This document shows positions 1-8,943 of a DNA stretch of 41,919 nt, one piece after another. The DNA is from Phoronis australis. Lineage: Eukaryota > Phoronida > Phoronidae. The stretch is from NCBI GenBank assembly GCA_002633005.1, contig NMRA01000709.1, positions 2,954 through 44,872 on the forward strand, read 5' to 3'. Positions within the stretch are counted from its first letter, which is position 1. Every line of letters begins with the position of its first letter. The notes beneath the pieces were generated by a model that was given only the letters and a program-made list of their open reading frames with translations, ran no database searches and was not told the DNA's origin. The translations under genes and the position numbers were made by a program.

Positions 1-3000
1 GGGGGCGTTGACCACACACTCCTCTATGGCAAAAGTTTCAAGCAACAAATTTGAACAGAGTTGATGTTCTGTGTACTGAAGTGCACGTTCAACAAATTGG
101 AGGACATTTAAAGTGGAAATTGCAGGCTAATTACTTATCTCTGTGATTGCTTGGCCAAATTAGTAGGAAACACAACATACAACGATTATGTGAATATGAA
201 GTAGCTTGAAAATTGCCAAACGTTTTTAAAAATAAGTTTTGTGGTGAAAATAATTCTTCACAAATCATTGAAACGTGTCCAGTAAGTATGGTGAGGTGAT
301 GCTGGGTAATAGCGCTGCATGATGCAGGCTGCGTGAGCCCACTAAGTGTGTTATTAGTACAAACATCACCTATTTTCAGACTTTTGTTTTCACATTACAC
401 ATGGTCAATGAATATGCTGCACTTAGTTTTGCATAGATTATGTTAAAATAGGAGCATTGTCGTTTAGTTCCTGCTATAGTTAGGAGCATGCAACTACATT
501 TCTTTAAAGTGTCTGATGGGCGAGACAATCGGAGCAGAGGCTTTCAAATCGCACAAGCTTGAACCATTTTAATGCCTTTAATGTAAATTAAAGACGAAAC
601 CTCGTAACAAAGACCTCCAGCTCAACCAACTGCCACTGCTATGCAAAACCTCAAAAGTCTACTATTCTCGTAATGCAAGTTAAAATTGTCTGTTGACCAC
701 GTTGGGTTATTAGGCTTATACCATTCATTGACCCAATGGTACATGATCCTTTTTACTTGAACTTTATCTCTGACTCTTTTGTGATTTGCTTTCTGATGGT
801 CGTTGTTTCCTGTCTGGTTTTGCCTGCTGTACTCGCTGCTTCCATACACTGCTTCCAAAACTGTGTTTTTATACTTCAACAAAAATTTTGAAAGCTATCG
901 AACAATTTTCAACAACTAGGATTTGCTTGTGGTTTTCTTCCATAACTGCAGCTGTACTGGACTACAGTACTTCAATAAATTTTGTCAATATACTTGAATA
1001 CTACCTGAGTGTAGAAAGGATCAGTTTTATTTGCTGAATAATGAGATTACATTTTTGACATTTTATTTTCCAGCCAGTTGTCCTGAGGAAGGCTTCAAAG
1101 GTACGGGACTGCTGGGTACCATGGCTAGACTGTGACTTAAGAAAGGCCTGACAATTATGCTGCTTCGGTTTTACGATACGAGATTTGTTGGTGAACAGTT
1201 GTCGTTCATCGACTGATTGACAGACCAATGTGACCAGTTTCTTGCACTGTCTTCTTAACAGGTTTTATCTCTCTCTGCAGGCTGAAGTTTAGATTAGTTT
1301 GAATTGTGGGTTTCAAACGATTTACGTACTTTAACCTTGGTCAGTATGTGTTTATTATTGACTATGTTGTGCATACTTGAATTAGTATGTGAATGAGAAC
1401 AGCTGGTAATGAGTTTATGCGTTTGTTTGTGTGTATGTGTGTGTGTCTTTGCTTATTGTTTGAAAGTATGTGTTGAATTTTTTGATGAAGGTTTGGATTT
1501 GTTAATCTTTCAAAAGACTAAAGTGTATTGTCTAAGCAATTTTTTCTGTAGTGTATATTTTTGTAGCAGGTACTTTTAAACTAGTTGTGTGTTTTTCCAG
1601 CAGATTGCACACTGGTGAAGCTCTGAGGGTTAATGAATTGTTCAGGAGTTATGTTCTATTTATTATTCAGTGACTGTTATGCCTCATATACTGTTACATG
1701 CTTTGTCATACCAAGGCAATTAATCTTGGCGGGATCTCAAAAACAGGGAAAATCCAAGTCGACCAACTTGTACAATTTAGGTAAGAATCCTGTCATCTGT
1801 GTGACCTGCAAGGCCTATTTTTGGCCAGCGTTGCCAGTTTCCAGCTGTCGCCAGCCAGTTTCATCTTGGTGGTAGAAGTGGGCTCAGATGTTCAGAGAAT
1901 GAGTCCTGCGGGACTTGGTGTTATAGATAAACACAGCTTGTGATCTTTAATGTTATTTATTCAGTGCTGCAGTAAAGTGCTATCAGTACATATATTTGGT
2001 TGGTACATTGTCTGTTTTGTGTTTTCTTTTGTTTTTGCAAATTTATGAATTGAACTGTGTCATTGTGACTTTCTCGTCCATACTGACTGGTTGTTAAATT
2101 ATTGTTGTGTATAATACGGTTGTGTTATGTGACCTGTGGCATGAAACAGTCCCAAATAGGGACTCAGTTAAGTTCCCTCAGTCTACTTAGTATTTGTGGA
2201 TTAAAATTTTGTGAAAACACCGATTGTACTTTCTTATAATGTTTTAATTTCCTTACTAAGACACTTTTTGGCTTTGATACGAATCGAGAGTGAACTCTTC
2301 CTTAAATTCTCAATATTATTGGAAACAAGTAGGGATATTTCCATGCAACATCCTCAATTTAAGTTTTTAGTACCTGTTTATTTTCATTGAATTAAGGGCT
2401 CGGTTTTTACATTATTAGAAAATATTATTAGTTGAAGAGGACATAATATTAAAGATAAAATGATAATATTACATTTGTGAGTAAAGACAAATAATTATGC
2501 AAATGGTTTAGGGACTGTTTCAATGCAACTGGGCAAAGATGTCTTGCTTGCATTCAAATTGCTGTAACAAGGAAGTGTTTCACAAACTCTGCTTTGGTTG
2601 AAGATGAAATGACAGTAGATGACTTGATGACTTGAGGGCGTGAATCGAGTTAGACCAATATTTGGGAAATGTCTTAGTTTTGACTCAGGAACCAATGTAT
2701 TGTTTAAGCATTTTATCAACACAAGCAGCACTCAAATGCTTATTTTGTTTACTTGCTTAATTTTCCATAGGCATACCTTTCACTCAAGTTGCTGTAATAT
2801 CTAACTAAGTGTTTAATGTCAACCGCAGAACACTTTTTATCAAGTCATTAAATGTGAAGCGTGACCATTTGATTTTAAACTTTGTATAATTACTTGTTTC
2901 TGGTTTTCCAAACCCAAAAGGAATTATTTTACAATTTAGTCTTGTCAACCATTACCCTATATAGAGACATTTATAGCAAACTAAATATAAAAATAAAATG

Positions 3001-3130
3001 GTGAATCAATAATTTTCATTTTTGGTTCCTGGTTTTGAACTGACAATCCTATACAGACTTGAACAATACTGAAACCAAGAAATTCATGCAATTTAGTCTG
3101 TTATTGCAGTCGAGGCCTCTTTAATGTTTG
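1..3130. other. Intergenic left flank, no gene recognised
   Basis: No exon chain could be built on either strand. It holds a short TG-rich microsatellite near 1425-1447 and an inverted-repeat element (2139-2526). The open frame at 1633-1875 has a donor-like GTAAGA inside but no recognisable protein. Confidence 0.5.
2139..2526. mobile_element. MITE-like element, copy A
   Basis: 388 bases bounded by near-perfect terminal inverted repeats: GCATGAAACAGTCCC at 2139-2153 and GGGACTGTTTCAATGC at 2511-2526 (one extra base). It has no coding capacity. Its interior, for example TTTTTGGCTTTGATACGAAT followed by GTAGGGAT, recurs in diverged form near 25890-26272. Confidence 0.65.
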
Positions 3131-3459
3131 TCATACTGTAAATACTTCCGGTTTTGCATAGAGCAAATTGAAAACATGACAAAGATGAGTGGGTTGTGAA
3201 AATGTCACTTTGTGTGTTTTTAGTTCTATGTGAAGAATTATATCTGCTTGTGAGTCGGCGATTCGAAGAACATGATAAAGTATTCCCGTTGACTGGTCTA
3301 TTCCATTCAGAACTGTGCCACCGTAATAGTTTTCAAATATTCCTGCTTGCGTCGCTTGCACCAAAGGTGTTATTTCTCCGTTTTGGGGATTGACTTCGAC
3401 TAAATACCAAGCAGGATACTTGTTGCCATATTTCCCAGGAGACATTGTAAGAAGTTGTC
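3131..3459 (-). CDS. Last exon of the LPMO-like gene
   Basis: Acceptor TTTCAG/GACAACTT, entering in phase 1, 108 codons then TGA at 3131-3133. It encodes what look like two propeller blades: YLVEVNPQNGEITPLV and ILYHVLRIADSQADIILHIEL. An ATTAAA on the minus strand just beyond the stop (3119-3124) is too close to the stop to be a confident poly(A) signal. Confidence 0.72.
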
Positions 3460-6400
3460 CTGAAAGTAGAAATTCAAAATTGTAACAAGCGTAGTGTGTA
3501 AACTACGAAGTTAATAATAAAAACATTTTTGTTTTTAAATAGATTGTTTTTATTATGTAGCTTTCAAAGAGCTATAAACCTACATATTACGTACTTCAAA
3601 GAAGCGAAATTTTCATTTAGATCACTCACTGCTATATAAATGAGACAACCCTACGCTAACATTTGGGGTTTTGTTACCCCAACGTCTAAGCGAGCTTAAG
3701 CCGGGACAGTCAGACTCGCCCGTCACAATTCATTCATAAATTAATGCTTTTGGCTTAGCCGCGATGCTGAAGAAAACCATTTCGCTCATTTCTCTAATAA
3801 TGCAAAGACGGCTATTGTTTACTTTTCAATTTTAAAAACAGTCATTTGGTCGTTGTCATTACTTATTGTTCATTTTTGGCTTTAAAACTGTACGTAAATG
3901 TGTTGGTTTACGACCGTAATTATCTCGTCCAACACGTTCACCCAAGCCCACGATTAGCTCACTTCAATTAAATTGTGAGGGCTTTTGACGTGCCGAGGAA
4001 TTCAATGGATAATCTGTGGTTAACAGCGCACGCTTTCTCGTCCTGGTGCAAGTCCTGTTAGTGCAAGATTTGAGTAAAAGGTCTCAACATGTTCCCCATT
4101 CATCCGAGAAGTGATTTGTGGGTTTTAGTTGCAAAGCACTATTGGTCGATTTTTCCTGGAGACCATGCTCGGCGACTAAGTAAAATCACCCGCCGTGGTC
4201 GACACGTCTATAAGCCTAATCTTGAGTATTAACAAGCTGAGAGTTCTACGAAGACCTGAAACTACCCCTAGTTTGCCCAAGGGACAATATGAGACTAACT
4301 TCTTAACGATAAAAAGTGGCCACAATCATTTTTTGTGATGAGAGGCTTGTGCCAGCGTTTTTTATTTAAACTACGCACTATAACAAAATCACTGTCATCT
4401 TTTGCCTAGTAACTCCGATTTAGAAACGAGTTCTGGACTTGAGAAGAACTGCCAGGTTAAAATGGTTTCGTACAGTGACAGTGAGCTACTGTCCTGTCGG
4501 TGAGGTACTTTCCTGACAGTGAGATACCTTCCTTACAGTGCGGTACTGTCCTGACAGTGAGGTACTGCACTGACAGTCAGGTACTGGTCTGACAGTCAGG
4601 TACTGGTCTGATAGTGAGGTGCTGGTCTGACTTTTAGGTACTGTCCTGACAGTGAGGTACTGGCCTGACAGTGACCGTCAGGTTCTGGCCTGACAGCGAC
4701 AGTCGGGTAATGGCCTGACAGTGACAGTCAGATACTGGCCTGACAGTCAGATCGTCTTAGCGCAGTCGCCGCTGCAGTATGGCCGACACTGGCCATTCCA
4801 GTTATAGTATTGTTGTATCCAATTTGTGTGACTGATGTACGTTAACTCACCTGTCTTTTTATAAACTAAAATTGAGGACACCGAGAATTTTGACTGGTCG
4901 AGCTGTACGTATCGGGATGCCCTACAAAACGTAATTGTCAATGGAAAATTATTCTGTACGACTGAATGTAGAGGCACTTCTATCTCTAGTTAAGATTTTA
5001 TCATCTCTAATTGAATGTTCCGCCTTGAGTGTCCCACATTTATTGCATGGCATTATTTGCAACCTGAAACGCTTTCGGTTACACGCACAAGTTGTTCAAA
5101 ATTCTAAGTCCAATTGCGACAGCAATTCACGGCTCTGGCTGACAGTGTCACGTTGATGGAACTGTTTAATTGGTACACAGCATACTAGCTAGTGCTTCCA
5201 GCCCTCGTGCCAATCTGGCTGGATCACGGCAGCTGAACAAATGTTTTCCTTCACCGTTTTAGGACTCTTTCAAAGTGCCATTTGGCCACTTTCTTACTTC
5301 TCATGCAAACGACTGGATTGTGTGGCGGAGATACGAAAAAAAAAACAAGTTACAACATTGCCTAATGTTTCTCGAATTCAGGATTATATTAATTAGGTAT
5401 GGATGTTGACTTGATGTACAGTGATGATGTGAAAGCCAGGTCTCTCGTGAGTTGACACTTCATTTCTTACCCTGACGGGAGATCAGTGGTGTACAGCCTG
5501 GTGTCGGAATGTTGCAAATCATCATCATGTGCCATCAACGCATACATAGACCCGTTTTTCGTGTAGTAATTTGTAGCTGACCAAAGGAAGCTTACGTAAG
5601 GAGGACTTAGATTTACAGAAGCTGACGTAAGGACCTCACCGTCGAACATCATCCACGTGTACAGCAGAGTAGTGGATGAACCTGTCGAAAATTACAAGCC
5701 AGCAATAAGTTTCGACTCCAAATGCACTTTTGTTCTAAATAACAGTAAATGTGAAATTGCAGGGAACTTGAAGTTGTGAATGTCTTCTTTCTTTTCAGTA
5801 TTAAAATCTCACGTAAGAATATGCTTGCATTGTAACAACGTTTGTCACGATTTAAAAATTTGATGTTTTCTATTTTTCTTTGGTTATGTATTAGAAGCAT
5901 GAGCTGGTCAAAATAATTGCGCATTTAAAGAAGTAACTACATCCAAAATATGTGTAGATGCGAAAATACTACATTAGCGATCATTGAGCAACTATTCTTT
6001 GACTAGAGATTTTTAAGCAGCCCATTTCCTGCTTGTTCTCACTATTTTCCTCCCTACGGTAGGTGGATTAGAGAAAGCTCCAATTTACGACGTGGCATTT
6101 TTGGAGCCATTTGCTGCGCCAGTACCTGTTACATTTATCTGTGTCATGACGTAGTTGGAGTTTCCGATACGATCCAGGAACATTGTACGCGCGCTTTTAT
6201 AGAACAACATAGGACCATACGTAACCAAACTTCCATTAAACGTTCCGATCATGTATCTGTTGTGTGATGTTTCTTCCAACGACTGAGAATGTTCATGCGT
6301 AATGAAAATCGTAATATTCCTGTCTTTATCATGCATCGCTACTGGAACCAACACAAACGACGGAATCTTCGGCTGTGAACAACACTCATTCTGAGTCGAT

Positions 6401-8878
6401 AGAGTTGCAGTGTGTGAGAACACTGCTCCATTAGGAACTCCGAATGGAAGAGTGGAAAGTTTGCTGACGGTCCCAGAATGTAAATCTACGGAGACGTAGT
6501 CAGACTGCGATGATTTCAAAGGGTTAAATGACAGTCCATACAGTTTTCCAACTGGGAACCCATGCTCTTTAGACTTCTTAAAGTGGTTGTACACCTGGAA
6601 CTTGAGGTAGTCATGCGCGCGCGCCTTTTCCTCGTTTCTGTGTTTCTCGTTGGGAAGTCTTTCAAACGGTAACAACGTTGGTGTCTTGTTAATTCGAATA
6701 TCCGCGCACTGGTAAAATATGTTTCCTGGTCCTGGTTTGTGAGTGTGATACGTAAGCTGCACAATGCAATGTGAGCAGTCTGTATCGGGCAAATCCTAGG
6801 AATAATAATGTAGTTAGGGTAATGAGAATATCATACAATTTGAATTATTCGCTTGAGTGATACACAATGTATTGTCTTGTAGCTTTACTTTACCAAAACA
6901 TGCACGACCATAGTACTGAAAAGTTTGTAAAAGTAAAAAAAATAAGTAAAACATTTTCTTTTATTGTTTTTCAAATGGTAGTGTCCGTGACAAATCACTG
7001 GCTAAAAACCCAGGTGAACAAGAACAGATGAAACTTCACATGGAAGTCCCCGCCCCTCGATGGCAACCTTGCCTGTGTTCAACGCGCATCGTTTGGTGAT
7101 GCAAAGGTTTACACTAGTAGTTGTCGAAAGATTGTTAAGGAAAAGTTGTTGAACAATTAGCAAGTGAGTTACATGGCAAAGAATCTGTGATGTCATTACA
7201 TTCTTATTCAAATATCTTTAAAAACGAACCCATAAAATTTCGAATTCATTAAAAGAAAAGAATTTTCGATGCAAACTAAGTGTTCGTTAATCAAACTGGA
7301 GGAAATATCAGGGCTTCGATTGTCATTTCTTAAGAGCAGGCTCTACTAGTTGTTTTGTCAAGTGATGTTACTTTGAACGGCGAGCATGGTCTTGGGAATA
7401 ATAAACTGTCAGTTATTTGCCGCAAATCCAGAAATTACTTCTCATCTGAGTAAGGAACATCGATCGATGGCAGTTTTCGTAACGCTAATTGGTTGGCTTC
7501 ATGCACTCGAACAGTGTTTATGTACAGCGGCCTTAAGTCGGCTGAATTTTGAAAAACAGTAGATTGATGTGGGATTTATTAAAAACTTTATAGGTTCATT
7601 TTTGTGTCGAACATGTGTAATACTCAACCACAAGTATTGTGTAGTTTTTAGCGTTGTCTCGACGAAAGAAGTTCTCGTCCAAAATCGTAGCTAGGGTAGT
7701 CCAGTTACTCATTCGAACTGAAGTTGCGAGTGCGACTACCATGTAACCTGTGGAATAAAACTAATATCATCGGTCTCTAGGTCACAGGGTCGACTGCTCT
7801 TAATAGCGAGTCTTACTATTTCACACTCGCACTACACTAAACAGAAAACGAACACTAGCTCTTGATTTATTCTCATAATCAACAAATTTTGCTTTCTAGA
7901 ACTACCATTGAACCAAGTATTCGCCAATAATTGGAAAAAATGTTTTGAACCATTACTTTATGCCTTAGTGTCCTATGGCTGATTATGCGACAACAGGCAT
8001 GTGACGTGTAACTATTACAGTGCCAGTGTGTATTGAGATTATTGCCAATAAAGGTCATCTCATGATGGCTGCAGCCGAGCTTGAGAGCTTAATTCATGAT
8101 TTTTCCTTGCCCATTCACTGACGGAATATGTTAAGGGTTGCAAATTTAAAAGAGATGTTGTACGAATTTGTAAATCCTAGTGGTTTGAAGTTGCCCATAC
8201 TAAACCTAACTACATTGAGAATTAACATTCTGTCATTTACCTGGAAAGCCAGAGTTGTAGTAGTTCAAATTTTGCTGGAACTTAATGAATGCCTGTCGTC
8301 CTCCAATGTAGGTCACATGAGGTGATTCTATCGGTTCTCCCCCACATGGCGGGTCATTGCGGGCACAACTGGCACTTCCTGGCTAATGGATCAAATGCTT
8401 TACATCAAATCACTTCTAAACTCGTTTCAAAATTCTATATATCACACATGTGACATTCAGTTGCACAACCATGACTATACTACACACGGCTGAGCTATTG
8501 GTATAGTTCATGCCTGGCAAATTCAAAATAAAATGCACTGAAAATCCAAATGTCATGTAGCGGTATTTTTAATGTGTCCCGAAGAGACCGACATGCAGGT
8601 CGACTTACGCGCGGCACCCGGCGCTGGGCCAACCTGAACCGGCCGCTCTGGTCGGCCGAACTCAGTGGTATCACTGAGTACATTGTATACTCGCCGGGTG
8701 TTCTCGTTGCTATGTCGTTGTAATTTCAGTTTGTTTTTTGTTCAAAATTAATAGGTAAATAACCAACCTTTGAAATATCTAGAATGCCCCTTTGAGGAGG
8801 AATCACGAGACAAACATGAGAAACACTTGACCGCATTTGTGCGTGAAGAAGAGACAAGAGAATCAATTCAATCCGCAT
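3131..8878 (-). CDS. Secreted LPMO-like copper-domain protein fused to a propeller-like C-terminal region (7 exons, 550 aa)
   Basis: Exons in coding order: 8768-8878, 8241-8382, 7629-7747, 6126-6795, 5471-5681, 4851-4921, 3131-3459. All have GT-AG borders and the phases agree, giving 550 residues and a TGA stop. Residues 1-20 form a signal peptide, and the mature chain would begin with His21 (HVCLVIPPQRG), the hallmark of a histidine-brace copper site. Residues 21 to about 160 have the cysteine layout and motifs of LPMO / chitin-binding type 4-like domains: NDPPCGG (46-52), FQQNLNYYNSGFPG (72-85), DLPDTDCSHC (125-134) and FYQCADI (151-157). Six cysteines (23, 43, 50, 131, 134, 154) could form three disulphides. 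Residues from about 175 to 550 show recurring strand patterns such as YVSVDLHSGTV and YLVEVNPQNGEI, typical of beta-propellers; that part is inference. The protein is probably extracellular. The substrate is unknown, and the residue at the usual second-histidine position appears to be Tyr78. The last exon could alternatively splice on at GGAA/GTATTT just before the stop. Confidence 0.8.
3649..4076 (+). repeat. Dispersed repeat, copy 1
   Basis: Matches the reverse complement of 11341-11802 over its length. Landmarks: CTACGCTAACATTTGGGGTT, CTCTAATAATGCA / CTCTTATAATGCA, GTTGGTTTACGACCG, GTGCCGAGGA and CCTGTTAGNNNAAGATTTG. It lies in the last intron of the LPMO-like gene. Confidence 0.7.
4470..4750. 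repeat. Minisatellite, about 19-20 bp unit
   Basis: Roughly a dozen imperfect units of the form GTGAGGTACTGTCCTGACA. It sits 100 bases downstream of the 71-base sixth exon of the LPMO-like gene, in the intron. Confidence 0.85.
6126..6795 (-). CDS. Fourth exon of the LPMO-like gene: end of copper domain and start of propeller-like region
   Basis: 670 bases, phase 0 in and phase 1 out (ACAG/GTACTGG). An alternative downstream donor (ACGTC/GTAAAT) was rejected because it puts the next exon out of frame. The exon encodes residues 125-347. DLPDTDCSHC through FYQCADI closes the copper domain. A charged linker then precedes the first propeller-like strands (LYGLSFNP, YVSVDLHSGTVSKLS, RYMIGTFNGSLV). 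Several N-glycosylation sequons (NKT, NIT, NVT) fit an extracellular protein. Confidence 0.8.
8241..8382 (-). CDS. Second exon of the LPMO-like gene: NDPPCGG and QQNLNYY motifs
   Basis: 142 bases, entering in phase 0 and leaving in phase 1; acceptor TTAG/CCA, donor G/GTAAAT. It encodes residues 38-85. NDPPCGG and the strand FQQNLNYYNSGFPG are the clearest family signatures of this copper domain. In related families an Asn-His pair followed by a Gly-aromatic strand carries the second copper-binding His. Here that pair reads Asn77-Tyr78. Confidence 0.75.
8615..8700. other. Branched palindrome (three stems), GC-rich
   Basis: Outer 9-bp stem CACCCGGCG (8615-8623) with CGCCGGGTG (8692-8700). Inside are two hairpins: CGGCCG-CTCTGGT-CGGCCG (8640-8658) and CTCAGTG-GTAT-CACTGAG (8661-8678). 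It lies in intron 1 of the LPMO-like gene, about 180 bases from the shared promoter. It is not a recognisable tRNA or 5S gene: no B-box is present. Confidence 0.7.
8768..8878 (-). CDS. First coding exon of the LPMO-like gene: signal peptide and N-terminal histidine
   Basis: ATG at 8878, 37 codons, phase 0 at the donor (AAG/GTTGGT). The stretch ELILLSLLHAQ is the hydrophobic core of a signal peptide. The predicted cleavage SSVS/HVC leaves His as the first residue of the mature protein, followed by IPPQRG. A second in-frame Met (codon 15) lies inside the signal sequence, so the upstream ATG is preferred. The start codon lies 65 bases from the ATG of the divergent gene at 8944. Confidence 0.8.
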
Positions 8879-8943
8879 TGCTTCCGTGTTTGTATGGTCA
8901 CAAAATCACGTGCAGTATCACGTGACAACAACAGATAAACAAT
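8879..8943. promoter_or_regulatory. Shared divergent promoter with two CACGTG E-boxes
   Basis: Only 65 bases separate the start codons of two divergent genes. CACGTG occurs at 8907-8912 and 8919-8924, both within ATCACGTG; the second reads TCACGTGAC, like the CLEAR/USF/MITF-type site. The plus-strand start codon lies in AATATGGCG, which resembles a YY1 site overlapping translation initiation. No TATA box is apparent. The 5' UTRs of both genes must be very short, overlap, or start upstream in each other's sequence. Confidence 0.6.

Noticed and set aside
1633-1875. Plus-strand frame with a lysine-rich stretch and an internal donor-like GTAAGA.
   Set aside because: No recognisable domain and no partner exons in phase on either side.
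6085-6125. Alternative donor ACGTC/GTAAAT for the fourth exon of the LPMO-like gene.
   Set aside because: It would put the next exon into a frame with an early stop; the donor ACAG/GTACTGG at 6125 keeps the frame.
8661-8690. Similarity of CAGTGGTATCA to a cDNA template-switching adapter, which would imply contamination.
   Set aside because: Only about 11 bases agree, the sequence is fully explained as a palindromic hairpin stem, and it is embedded in intronic genomic sequence.
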